Assembly (NCBI GenBank): GCA_947595925.1
Contig: CANQEV010000004.1
Location: 1-64,000, forward strand
Direction of reading: 5' to 3'
DNA: 64,000 bases
Source: an uncultured Acetatifactor sp.
GTDB taxonomy: Bacteria > Bacillota > Clostridia > Lachnospirales > Lachnospiraceae
This document shows, piece after piece, positions 1 to 8,973 of this stretch (within the stretch, counting starts at the first letter, position 1; each line of letters opens with the position of its first letter). Position numbers and translations under genes: made by a program. The notes beneath the pieces were generated by a model. That model was not told the DNA's origin, ran no database searches, and saw nothing but the letters and a program-made list of their open reading frames with translations.

Positions 1-497
1 GCAATATCAAATAAAATGCGGTTGGGCTTTCGCACAATATAATCACTGGAAGTCATAACAAATTCAAATTCATTCATCGGCAAAAGTCTGTTTAGGCGCT
101 CTGACAAAGCATCGCCCGACCATAGCAGATTGCTGATCACCGCGCTTCTGATACCATTCTTATTGATAAAATCAAGCATACTATCCGCTTCCGGCATAAT
201 CGCGCCCATAGAGGCACCGTTCCAAAAAACATTTTCCATTTCAAGCGGCGTCAAAGAAAACTCTATTCCAAGATACTCATATAACACTCTATTGCCGGTC
301 TGAGCGCCAATATCGTACCCGATTTTACGGACATTTTCGATATGCTCTCCGTAAATCAGTTCTGCCGCTTTTCTGACATCATCCAACGTACAGTGATCAG
401 GATTTTTCGTGGCATACTTCAAAAGTTCCGCATTTCCTTTGTCAGAATCCCAACCGGGTTCATACAGAAGCGTATGTCCATAGTCGAATAGGATCAT
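1..497 (-). CDS. HAD-family hydrolase, partial (runs off the left edge)
   Basis: Minus-strand reading begins MILFDYGHTLLYEPGWDSDKG... (HAD motif I-like) and stays open to base 1. Confidence 0.75.
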   Translation of the reverse strand, partial: MILFDYGHTLLYEPGWDSDKGNAELLKYATKNPDHCTLDDVRKAAELIYGEHIENVRKIGYDIGAQTGNRVLYEYLGIEFSLTPLEMENVFWNGASMGAIMPEADSMLDFINKNGIRSAVISNLLWSGDALSERLNRLLPMNEFEFVMTSSDYIVRKPNRILFDI

Positions 498-827
498 TTT
501 AGGATACCGCACTCAAATCACCTCATTACACTTATAATTGCAAAACCGGGAACCGTTTTTTGCCGTCAGTTTCGATATCAACTTATTCCACAAGACACCC
601 ATTTGTTTTTCTCGGCTTTGGATCAAACTCCGCAAGATGATATCGTTTTCTGTCAAACCAGAAAGAAACAGAATCCTATTTAGAATCCCATTAATCAAAA
701 GGTCGTCCGCTCAATATTACAAATTATAACACAAAAAGGTGATATAAGCAACTGTCTGATAAAACAGTCTGTATCTTAAAGGCAAAAATCTGCAATCAGC
801 TTCTGAAAATCCCTTGTATGCCCTCTG

Positions 828-1520
828 CTATGCCAGTTTACACTTTCGGAATGTCGCCATAAATACAAGCGCTGCAATGAAAATATTCACTCCGATAACG
901 CCTATCCTTTCAGCAGTGAGTTCAAAATTGGTTATGCCGCCAAGCATAAGACTGATCTGTTCCGAATACACAAATCTCGCTATTTTTGCAACGGTGCCGT
1001 TAAACAGCGATAACATGGGGAGAAAAGAAAAGACCATCATGACAGGGACGGTAATGGAAGTCGCCATCATCTGTGTTCGGCATCCGATCCCTATGACTGC
1101 CCCGACCAGCAGCGAAATGAATATCCCGACTGCCATAATGCCCATAAAGATCAGTCCTGTTTTCCAGCCATGATGACCGGCCATACAGATGACCAGGCTC
1201 CCGGTCATACAGGCCAGCCACACATAACTGCCGATCCCCAGCAGATATTCATAGGGTTTTACATTGGACAGGACCAGAACGCGAAGCGTATTTTTTTCTT
1301 TCTCCTCTGAAATGACAGCGGCGATACTTGTCAGCGGCGCCATACCTATGTACATCGTTGCAAATAAATTGACGAAAAAATTTTCCGGCATATTCGGGAT
1401 CTTTACCGTATTGTTCATAATCAGCGTTATCACCGGAAACATCAGGAACTGAATCAGAACCGTCTTGTTCCGCAGGGTATCCTTGATCTGTTTCTCGAAA
1501 ATGGCGATCATGTTTTTCAT
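828..1520 (-). CDS. ABC-2 type transporter permease
   Basis: 230-aa ORF with several TM segments, next to an ATPase gene; ISEEKEKNTLRVL motif typical of ABC-2 permeases. Confidence 0.85.
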   Translation of the reverse strand: MKNMIAIFEKQIKDTLRNKTVLIQFLMFPVITLIMNNTVKIPNMPENFFVNLFATMYIGMAPLTSIAAVISEEKEKNTLRVLVLSNVKPYEYLLGIGSYVWLACMTGSLVICMAGHHGWKTGLIFMGIMAVGIFISLLVGAVIGIGCRTQMMATSITVPVMMVFSFLPMLSLFNGTVAKIARFVYSEQISLMLGGITNFELTAERIGVIGVNIFIAALVFMATFRKCKLA

Positions 1521-1521
1521 G

Positions 1522-2370
1522 TTATTGCAGCCCCTTTCCTGTCAGTTCGATAAAAGCTATTTCCAGTGTCGGTTCGGAAGAATGGATTGACCGGATCCTG
1601 TTTTGCTCCAGATATTCTTTGATCGCAGGCGCGGAAGTGCTGTCGTTGTCCAGCGTCAATTCCGTATCGTCCGTAAGCGTGATATGCAGTTTATTCATGT
1701 GATCGTATCTCCTGCAGATATCCGCCGGTTTTCCCTGCTCTATGATATTCCCCCTGTTCAGCAGAATAACATAGTCGCAGATGCTTTCCGCCTCAAACAT
1801 ATTATGGGTCGTCAGAAAAACGGTGGTGCCTTTCTTCCTCTGTTCCAGCAAAATGTCATGTATCTCCCTTGTGGTTACCGGATCCAGCCCGGAAGTGGGT
1901 TCATCCAGGAAAAGCAGTTTTGCATGGTTCATAAGGGCCCTCGCCAGTGAAAGACGGTTCGTCATTCCCTTGGAAAGCTCTGAAACAGGCGTTTTGCGAG
2001 CTTCATACAGTCCGATGCTTTTCAAGATGTCCGGAATCTCTTGATGGGAAGTATGATAGATATCCGCATAAAAAGACAAATTTTCATAAACAGTCAGGCG
2101 CTCATACAAGCCGCAGTTATCCAACATAGCGCCAATATTCCCATGTTCTGCCGCCGTTAATCTCCGGGTATCTTTTCCGAAAAGCTCCGCCTTTCCCTCA
2201 TTCTGGCAAAGCTGCCCTGTCAGCACTTTGATCAGCGTGGTCTTTCCCGCGCCCGACGGGCCGAGCAGCCCAAAGATCATTCCCTCCGGCACCGCAAAAG
2301 AAAGATGGTCTAAAACCGGATCGTCCGAAAATCTGACCGAAAGCTGCTCGACCTTGATACAATCCTTCAT
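1522..2370 (-). CDS. ABC transporter ATP-binding protein
   Basis: Walker A GPSGAGKTT, signature LSKGMTNRLSLARAL, Walker B LLFLDEPTSGLDP. Confidence 0.95.
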   Translation of the reverse strand: MKDCIKVEQLSVRFSDDPVLDHLSFAVPEGMIFGLLGPSGAGKTTLIKVLTGQLCQNEGKAELFGKDTRRLTAAEHGNIGAMLDNCGLYERLTVYENLSFYADIYHTSHQEIPDILKSIGLYEARKTPVSELSKGMTNRLSLARALMNHAKLLFLDEPTSGLDPVTTREIHDILLEQRKKGTTVFLTTHNMFEAESICDYVILLNRGNIIEQGKPADICRRYDHMNKLHITLTDDTELTLDNDSTSAPAIKEYLEQNRIRSIHSSEPTLEIAFIELTGKGLQ

Positions 2371-2419
2371 TTCTATTCTCCTTTTCTTTCCAGCTTTACT
2401 TTCCAGCTTTTTTCAAGTC

Positions 2420-2914
2420 TTATTTTCCAGCCTTATCTTCCCCCGCTTCCTTCAGGCGCCGTAAGGCCTCCTCCATACGCCTGTTTTCTGTCTTTTCTTT
2501 TAGTGTCACAAAAAGGAAACTTCCGGCAAAGCTGACTCCGAAACAGCAGAAAAACATAAGCCACGGCTGCCACATATCGGCCGGGAACCAGTGAAACAGA
2601 ATGATAAAAACGGCGATTATGATAACCGCAAAAGTCAGCATACATATGCATCTCAACCAGGCGGGCATTTGTTTAATGATCCTGTCCGTAAAGAAAACAT
2701 AGCGTGCCCCCGTCAGCAAAGCGGAGACGCATAGAAACTGAAAGGAAACGCTTACCGGAACGCCCTGGGCACCCAATGCAAAAATCGCTGAGATATCTCT
2801 TGCAGACGCTCCAAATACAAGGCAGAAAATGTTCAGCAGCAGCGTGGTAAACCCAAATATGATCATCACCTGGGCCAGATAATCAAAGATCGTTCTCTTT
2901 TCTTCCATATTCAT
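2420..2914 (-). CDS. DUF3021 family membrane protein
   Basis: 164 aa, four predicted TM helices, overlaps the LytTR gene start as is typical for DUF3021 partners. Confidence 0.75.
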   Translation of the reverse strand: MNMEEKRTIFDYLAQVMIIFGFTTLLLNIFCLVFGASARDISAIFALGAQGVPVSVSFQFLCVSALLTGARYVFFTDRIIKQMPAWLRCICMLTFAVIIIAVFIILFHWFPADMWQPWLMFFCCFGVSFAGSFLFVTLKEKTENRRMEEALRRLKEAGEDKAGK

Positions 2915-3351
2915 ATCACCCCTAATCGTTTTTTTAATTCATCCGCATATTGTCTGGATGCAATAATCTGTTCTCCATTTGACATGGTAATGCGTATCCT
3001 TCTGTTGATATCAGCCTTTAAGGACTGTACTTTCTGCAAATGGATCAAAAAGGATTTGCTTACACGCAGGAATCCAAACTCTTCCAGCTGCCCTTCCAAC
3101 TCATAAAGGCGGAAATCAGATTCATAAACCTCTTTCGATGTATAAACAAAGCATTTTCGATCGATGCTCTCAATGTAAATGACCTCCGCAATATCCAGCA
3201 GATAAATTTCCCCATTTTTCTTCGCCGTCAATTGACGATCCATCATCCGCAGGGTCCCCAGGATCTTTTCAATATCCGGCGTCAGATGCTTGCAAGTCAC
3301 TACAACATGCAGGTCTTCCGCTTTGTCATCGACGATGATCTCTACTTTCAA
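2911..3351 (-). CDS. LytTR family DNA-binding transcriptional regulator
   Basis: C-terminal LytTR domain (IYLLDIAEVIYIESIDRKCFVYTSKEVYES...FLRVSKSFLIHLQKVQSL). Confidence 0.9.
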   Translation of the reverse strand: MKVEIIVDDKAEDLHVVVTCKHLTPDIEKILGTLRMMDRQLTAKKNGEIYLLDIAEVIYIESIDRKCFVYTSKEVYESDFRLYELEGQLEEFGFLRVSKSFLIHLQKVQSLKADINRRIRITMSNGEQIIASRQYADELKKRLGVI

Positions 3352-3397
3352 GGTTTCACCCCCTTTTTCTTTGCCATCAATCGCTGGCTCTGAGGCT

Positions 3398-3425
3398 ATT
3401 ATAATTCATATTTTTTCTTTTACAA
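3398..3425 (-). promoter_or_regulatory. Candidate sigma-A promoter of the lytTR operon
   Basis: Minus strand TTGTAA (3420-3425), 16-nt spacer, TATAAT (3398-3403), upstream of the ORF starting at 3351. Confidence 0.6.
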
Positions 3426-3440
3426 CAGCCGGAGACATAG

Positions 3441-3472
3441 GTTGCCATATTTCAAACGCAAGCTGCCATATT
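3441..3472 (-). promoter_or_regulatory. Direct repeat with 21-bp period, candidate LytTR binding site
   Basis: Minus strand AATATGGCAGC and AATATGGCAAC (plus: gttgccatatt 3441-3451, gctgccatatt 3462-3472), just upstream of the -35. Confidence 0.5.
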
Positions 3473-3500
3473 GCCACGCAGATTTCGGCTAAATAAAAAA

Positions 3501-3537
3501 TCCCTTGCTGCCTGCCCATAAGGGCAAACCCAAGGGA
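3501..3537 (-). terminator. Rho-independent terminator
   Basis: Stem TCCCTTG/CAAGGGA with inner TGCCC/GGGCA, followed on minus strand by TTTTTTATTT. Confidence 0.75.
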
Positions 3538-3615
3538 AATGAAGACATATATCATGGTTCAACATACTGCAAGCCTTGAAAAAAGAAAATTGGAGATTGA
3601 AATAGGCAACGGAGT

Positions 3616-4467
3616 TTATCTCTTCGTCCCACGGACGATCATTGTCACGGAAACCGACGTATCCCACTGCTTGATTCCTTCACGGTACAAGCGGAGCCGC
3701 TCGTCGTACTTGGAATTTACAGCAGCGATCACTTTTTCTGCATGGGGGACATGAACCGACGCTATCGCCTCCAGATCATTCTGCCGCATCGCTTCGATCA
3801 TTGTTTCTGCCATCTCTGCAGGATACTTCGGCGCATCCGGCGTGAGATCAATGACAGCATAGCCGGTTGCTACATCTGAAAAACCGTTTTTCTCCATTGA
3901 CGCGGGAAGTTCTGCCTCAGACATCGCATACTTTCCGACACCATACTTTTCAAGTTCATCATTTGATGGCGCGATGTTCTCCCAAAAGTCTCTTTCTTCC
4001 GCTGTTTTTTCCAAACACGGTGCGGTGCAGTGCAAACCTTTTCTCGCGGAAAGGCACAGGCACACGCCGCCCGGCTTCAATACCCGATACTGCTCGCGCC
4101 AAAATGCAATCGGCTCAATATGTTCCGAAACAGTATTTGAGATCGTAACGTCAAACGACCGATCTGCAAACGGGAGCGCTGTGGCGTTTCCTTCTCTGAA
4201 ATCGACTCCCGGGATATTTTCTCTTGCAAAAGAGAGGAATCCGCTGTCCCGATCTATCGCGGTGATATGTGCTTTAGGGAACCATCTGTGTAATGATTCT
4301 GAAAGTGCTCCGGGGCCGCAGCCGATCTCTAAAATTCTCATATCCGCTGTTTCGTCCAGATCAAAAATCTTTTTATATTGATCAAAAAACAGATCGTCAA
4401 ATCTAAGTTTCCGGCTGAGATACAGCGTCTTAACGCCTTGAATATTGTTTGACCAGAAATTGTTCAT
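3616..4467 (-). CDS. Class I SAM-dependent methyltransferase
   Basis: Motif I ILEIGCGPGALSESL, Methyltransf_11-like YRVLKPGGVCLCLS. Confidence 0.9.
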   Translation of the reverse strand: MNNFWSNNIQGVKTLYLSRKLRFDDLFFDQYKKIFDLDETADMRILEIGCGPGALSESLHRWFPKAHITAIDRDSGFLSFARENIPGVDFREGNATALPFADRSFDVTISNTVSEHIEPIAFWREQYRVLKPGGVCLCLSARKGLHCTAPCLEKTAEERDFWENIAPSNDELEKYGVGKYAMSEAELPASMEKNGFSDVATGYAVIDLTPDAPKYPAEMAETMIEAMRQNDLEAIASVHVPHAEKVIAAVNSKYDERLRLYREGIKQWDTSVSVTMIVRGTKR

Positions 4468-4639
4468 ATATCCCTCCGCTGAATACCCACATATCGAACC
4501 GCCATTTAATCAATATTTAATATTTTACCACAGAAACATCAAGAAATCTACCACTCGGCAGACCAATTATGTAACCCAATTATGTAACAATTCAGCCGGT
4601 CGGCAGTTTCGAGGAAAAATCGTGCTTGCACAAATTTTC

Positions 4640-4735
4640 CCAAGAATCTGACGACTGAGGGAACGCCGTCTTATGAGCAAAGACAGCTGCGAAGCAGCGG
4701 AAAGCGCGTCAGCACGGGTGAACTGTCTCCAATCT
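4640..4735 (+). repeat. Divergent copy A of a small dispersed intergenic element
   Basis: Shares GAGCAAAGACAG and flanking GCG-rich text ending in TGAACTGT with the reverse complement of 7342-7437. Confidence 0.45.
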
Positions 4736-4765
4736 AGCAGATCAGCGCATTGGCAAAAGGCCGTA

Positions 4766-5398
4766 TTATTTCTTTCTGCTGTACCCTATCGTACTGATTA
4801 TCATGGATACTGCAAAGAGGATTGCCACCGCAATTCCTGCAAGAACAACATAAGAAAGTATGGAATTTGTCATAGCGGATAACCCGGGGCCGTCCTCAAA
4901 ATATTTGACAATATAGAATACCGGAAATACCGCAAGAAGTCCCATAACCTGAGCGGAGCGGAAGCCGAACCAGTAGGTCAGCGGCAGACTGATCCCAGTC
5001 CAGAACAGCGGGAGCATGACGGCGACGGCCACGGATGCGCCCCAAAGCACGGGACGAAAGCTGCGGAAAAGGACGCTGGATATCAGGTTGAACAGGATGC
5101 TTCCTGCAAGACTGACCGCCAGCGTACAGACGACGGAAATATATTTGCTGGCAACGACGACGGATGCATTTACCGGCATGGCAAGCTGATATTTTTTCCA
5201 GCCCGCCGTCTCGTCGCTGACAAAGCTCATCACATTCTGTATCCCGATCGACATGGCAAACATGACGGAAGCCAGCAGCCCCGCATAGGCGCCGGCATTG
5301 ACCATGAGCAACAGAATAAAGGCGGCCGCCGTCAGGATCATTTTCCGGTCAATACTCTTAAAAAACACGGTGACATCCTTGTAAATCAATCCTTTCAT
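4766..5398 (-). CDS. ABC-2 type transporter permease
   Basis: Start trimmed to MKGLIYKDVTVFFKSIDRK; multi-TM; adjacent ATPase and GntR genes. Confidence 0.85.
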   Translation of the reverse strand: MKGLIYKDVTVFFKSIDRKMILTAAAFILLLMVNAGAYAGLLASVMFAMSIGIQNVMSFVSDETAGWKKYQLAMPVNASVVVASKYISVVCTLAVSLAGSILFNLISSVLFRSFRPVLWGASVAVAVMLPLFWTGISLPLTYWFGFRSAQVMGLLAVFPVFYIVKYFEDGPGLSAMTNSILSYVVLAGIAVAILFAVSMIISTIGYSRKK

Positions 5399-6252
5399 GC
5401 CGCGCCTCCTTTGATGTAAAAAAGCATAATATCTTCCAGTGTTGCATTGTCTACTACAATATCTTTGTATTTGCGCCTGATCGCTTCCTTGTCGCGGACA
5501 AGGCACTCTTCGCTCACATTAGTCGTCCTGTGGATGATATAATCATCCGGGGAAATAGAAGCAAACTTTTCTCTCCCGCACTTCACGATCCCAAAATGAT
5601 AAACCAGGTCGTCTTTTTGTTCCTCAAAAATAATCCTGCCCTGATGGATCAGAATTACATAATCTGCAATCTTTTGTATGTCCGACGTAATGTGAGAGGA
5701 AAAGAAAATGGAACATTCCTCGTCCTGTATGAATTCCAAAAACAAATCCAATATTTCATCCCGCACAACTGGATCAAGCCCCGTAGTCGCTTCATCTAAT
5801 ATCAGCAGCTTAGGTTTGTGCGCCATAGCGCAGATAATGGACAGTTTCATCTTCATTCCCTTGGAAAAAGAACCTATACGCTTTTTTTCGGGAATATTGA
5901 ATTTTTTCAGGTAATGTCTATATAGAGCGCTGTCCCAGGCCTGATATACGCTGGACAATATTTTTTCAATGTCGTCCGTATTAAATACGTCATGAAAGTT
6001 ACATTCATCAAAGACCACTCCGATATCTTCCTTGACAGACATGATCGTATTTTCTTTCCCAAAAATCTCTATCTCTCCGTTATCCCTTTTTAATTCATCA
6101 AGTATCAGGTTAATAGTAGTACTCTTTCCAGCTCCGTTTTCACCAATAAATCCCACAATTCTGCCTTTTGGGACCTGAAAGGAAACATGGTCTAACAAAA
6201 ATCCGTCAAACTGTTTGCATAAATCCCGCACTAAAATGTTGTTTTCCTCCAT
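5395..6252 (-). CDS. ABC transporter ATP-binding protein
   Basis: Walker A GENGAGKST, signature FSKGMKMKLSI, Walker B LLILDEATTGLDP. Confidence 0.95.
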   Translation of the reverse strand: MEENNILVRDLCKQFDGFLLDHVSFQVPKGRIVGFIGENGAGKSTTINLILDELKRDNGEIEIFGKENTIMSVKEDIGVVFDECNFHDVFNTDDIEKILSSVYQAWDSALYRHYLKKFNIPEKKRIGSFSKGMKMKLSIICAMAHKPKLLILDEATTGLDPVVRDEILDLFLEFIQDEECSIFFSSHITSDIQKIADYVILIHQGRIIFEEQKDDLVYHFGIVKCGREKFASISPDDYIIHRTTNVSEECLVRDKEAIRRKYKDIVVDNATLEDIMLFYIKGGAA

Positions 6253-6267
6253 ATTTTCGCCTCCTGC

Positions 6268-6639
6268 CTATTCTTCATAAAACAATTTTAATATATTTGT
6301 CATTTGTTCATAACTGATCCCATGAGCTCTGCCAATCTCCGCAACTTTTTGCAATAGTTCTTCCGCCACGCGAAGCTGCTCTTCTTGTATAAGCTCTTTA
6401 TTGGGAGCTGCAACGAAGCTCCCTTTTCCAGACACGGTTTCTATGAATCCGTCGCGGGTCAAGTCTTCATAAGCTCTTTGGACAGTAATAACGCTGATGT
6501 GCAAATCTTTGGCCAATGCTCTCATGGACGGCAGCGCCTCGCCGGCAGATAAAGTCCCGTTCATAATTTGATTTTTTACCTGCGCACAAATTTGTTCATA
6601 AATGGGCTTATCGCTGCTGTTGCTTATGATGATTTCCAT
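6268..6639 (-). CDS. GntR family transcriptional regulator (YtrA-like)
   Basis: 123 aa, GntR wHTH (IYEQICAQVKNQIMNGTLSAGEALPSMRALAKDLHISVITVQRAYEDLTRDGFIE), short C-terminus. Confidence 0.92.
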   Translation of the reverse strand: MEIIISNSSDKPIYEQICAQVKNQIMNGTLSAGEALPSMRALAKDLHISVITVQRAYEDLTRDGFIETVSGKGSFVAAPNKELIQEEQLRVAEELLQKVAEIGRAHGISYEQMTNILKLFYEE

Positions 6640-6671
6640 GGATTCATCTCCTTGCGTGCTTACCGTAATAT

Positions 6672-6694
6672 CTGTACTTGTTCGATAAGTACAG
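6672..6694. promoter_or_regulatory. Perfect inverted repeat CTGTACTT-N7-AAGTACAG, candidate GntR operator
   Basis: Immediately upstream of gntR and overlapping its -10 region. Confidence 0.65.
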
Positions 6695-6721
6695 TATAGG
6701 CATATTTAGAGTTTCTGTCAA
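6693..6721 (-). promoter_or_regulatory. Sigma-A promoter of the gntR-ABC operon
   Basis: Minus strand TTGACA - 17 nt - TATACT. Confidence 0.75.
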
Positions 6722-6767
6722 TATATTTTTGGAAATCTTTAAGTATTTAAAAGAAAATTATCGCATT

Positions 6768-7274
6768 TTATTGGCAGGTGTCGATCCAGACCCAGATTCG
6801 TTCGTCCGTTTTTTCGGTAATCACTCCGCCGTTTGCCATCGCTGCTGCAAGGGACGGAAGGTTGTCTGCGTGAATGGTCAACAGGGCTTTGTCAACACCT
6901 GCCTCATGGGCCTTCTGCAGCAGAAGGTGCAAGAGCTCGCTGCCGTAACCTTTCCCGCGGTACAGGGGAGCGATGCCATAACCGATATTGCCGCCGGCCT
7001 TTTTCAGCGCATCGGTCAGAAAGCTCCTGACATTGCCGAAACCGACCGGCACCGCATCGACATACAGCCAATAGGTAGCAGAGGGAACTTTCCAGCCATC
7101 CACAAGACCTGTCTGTTCGGATTCCTGCTGCTTTTTGAGCAGCCATTCCTTGTATTCATCATAGGTCATGCCGTTGACATTATTGATGAGGCCGTTTTCA
7201 TTCTTCGGCATCGTCTGCAGCATATCATAGATATCATGTCCGTCATCTGTGGACAGCTTTTTCAGCTCGATCAT
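6768..7274 (-). CDS. GNAT family N-acetyltransferase
   Basis: GNAT motif IGYGIAPLYRGKGYGSELLHLLLQKAHEAG; start trimmed to MIELKKLST. Confidence 0.85.
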   Translation of the reverse strand: MIELKKLSTDDGHDIYDMLQTMPKNENGLINNVNGMTYDEYKEWLLKKQQESEQTGLVDGWKVPSATYWLYVDAVPVGFGNVRSFLTDALKKAGGNIGYGIAPLYRGKGYGSELLHLLLQKAHEAGVDKALLTIHADNLPSLAAAMANGGVITEKTDERIWVWIDTCQ

Positions 7275-7341
7275 GATGATCCCTCCCCTCGTTATCCTTG
7301 TAGGATACGCCATAACAGCAAATTTGTAAACAGACAATAAA

Positions 7342-7437
7342 ACAGTTCAGCCACGCTGTTTGCAAAGCCGCGCTTGCGCGTTTACCGCTCTTGAACGACT
7401 GTCTTTGCTCTTAAAATAACGCCTGACTGAACTGTTG
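7342..7437 (-). repeat. Copy B of a small dispersed element with 10-bp terminal inverted repeats
   Basis: AACAGTTCAG (7342-7351) and CTGAACTGTT (7428-7437) perfect inverted repeat; internal similarity to 4640-4735. Confidence 0.5.
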
Positions 7438-7473
7438 TATAAAATTTCAGAAACTATTTTTGTCTTGCTTTCG

Positions 7474-8961
7474 TCAGATCCCCAGGAAATCCCTCACGAC
7501 CTGCTGCATCTGGTCCACATCGCACTGCTTGTCATGTACCACCGGAGCGGTCCGAATCTCCTCAATTGCCTTGGGGATCTTTACGTTTGCCAGCCTGGAG
7601 AGTTCGTCCGCCAGCTCGAAGTCGCTCATGGCGTCATACTTCCCGTCGATGGCGTTCATCACGCTCCTGGTGAATTTATAGGGGCTGGCGGTGGATGCGA
7701 TCACCGTCTTGGCGTTATCCCCAGTCTCCGCCTTGTACTTCTCATAGACCGCCGCGGCCACAGCCGTGTGGGTGTCGATCACATAACCGCAGTCTTCATA
7801 AAGTTTATGGATGATCTCCGCCGTCTCCGTCTCTCCGGCATAATTGCCGTAGAAATCTTTCAATTCTTCTCTCATCTCCGGCGTGATCTCGTACTTTCCC
7901 TCTCCGCTGAGGGCCGCCATCAGGCTCTTATTTTTCTCCGCGTCATTCCCGGCGATCCGATAGATCAGACGCTCCAGATTGCTGGAGATCAGGATATCCA
8001 TGGAGGGGGAACTGGTCAATACGAACTCCCGGTTGCGGTCATAGATCCCCGTACGGAAGAAATCGTAGAGGACTTTGTTTTCATTGGAAGCACAGATCAG
8101 CTTGCCGATGGGAAGGCCCATATTCTTCGCATAGAACGCCGCAAGGATATTGCCGAAATTCCCGGTGGGAACCACCACGTTGATCTTCTCGCCCTCCGCG
8201 ATCTTTCCCTCGGAGAGCAGTTTTGCGTAAGCGTAAACATAATAGCAGATCTGGGGCACCAGACGGCCAACGTTGATGGAATTTGCGGAGGAAAACTGAA
8301 ATCCCTTTTCGTCCATCTCTTCCGCCAGCTTCTTGTCGGAAAAGATCTTCTTCACCCCGGTCTGCGCATCGTCGAAATTGCCGTGGATCCCTACCACCAG
8401 GGTATTAGCCCCCTTCTGGGTCACCATCTGCTTTTCCTGGATAGGGCTTACGCCGTTCTTCGGATAAAAGACGATGATCCGGGTACCCTTTACATCCGCA
8501 AAGCCCGCCAGAGCCGCCTTTCCGGTATCCCCGGAAGTAGCCGTCAGGATCACGATCTCGTTTTTGATCTGATTCTTCCGCGCGGAGGTGATCAGCAGGT
8601 GCGGCAGGATGGACAGCGCCATGTCCTTAAAGGCGATGGTGGGGCCATGGAACAGCTCCAGGAAATAGGCTCCCTCCGCTTCTGTCAGCGGGGCAATGAC
8701 TTCCGTGTCAAACTTCTCGTCATAAGCCCTCTCGATGCAATTCTTCAGCTCCTCCTCCGTAAAATCCGTGAGGAACAGCTTCATCACCTCATAGGCGATC
8801 TCTTTATAGTTCATGGAGGCAAGCTCTTTCAAACTCTTATCCAAAGCGGGAATGTGATCCGGTACAAAAAGCCCCCCGTCGTCGGACAATCCCTTGAGGA
8901 TCGCCTGGGACGCCGTCACCGGCCCGCCGTTTCTTCTCGTACTGTTGTATAAAACCTCCAT
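7474..8961 (-). CDS. thrC: Threonine synthase
   Basis: 495 aa; ThrC start (YNSTRRNGGPVTASQAILKGLSDDGGLFVP), PLP site FHGPTIAFKDMAL. Confidence 0.95.
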   Translation of the reverse strand: MEVLYNSTRRNGGPVTASQAILKGLSDDGGLFVPDHIPALDKSLKELASMNYKEIAYEVMKLFLTDFTEEELKNCIERAYDEKFDTEVIAPLTEAEGAYFLELFHGPTIAFKDMALSILPHLLITSARKNQIKNEIVILTATSGDTGKAALAGFADVKGTRIIVFYPKNGVSPIQEKQMVTQKGANTLVVGIHGNFDDAQTGVKKIFSDKKLAEEMDEKGFQFSSANSINVGRLVPQICYYVYAYAKLLSEGKIAEGEKINVVVPTGNFGNILAAFYAKNMGLPIGKLICASNENKVLYDFFRTGIYDRNREFVLTSSPSMDILISSNLERLIYRIAGNDAEKNKSLMAALSGEGKYEITPEMREELKDFYGNYAGETETAEIIHKLYEDCGYVIDTHTAVAAAVYEKYKAETGDNAKTVIASTASPYKFTRSVMNAIDGKYDAMSDFELADELSRLANVKIPKAIEEIRTAPVVHDKQCDVDQMQQVVRDFLGI

Positions 8962-8973
8962 ACTGATTCTCCC

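Noticed and set aside
513-698. 61-aa ORF just upstream of the HAD gene (MINGILNRILFLSGLTENDIILRSLIQSREKQMG...)
   Set aside because: Protein-like and adjacent to the HAD start, but TTG start, no identifiable family and short; could be a remnant, not enough to call.
7435-8952. 505-aa plus-strand ORF antisense to thrC
   Set aside because: Fully overlaps a recognisable ThrC and has no coherent motifs.
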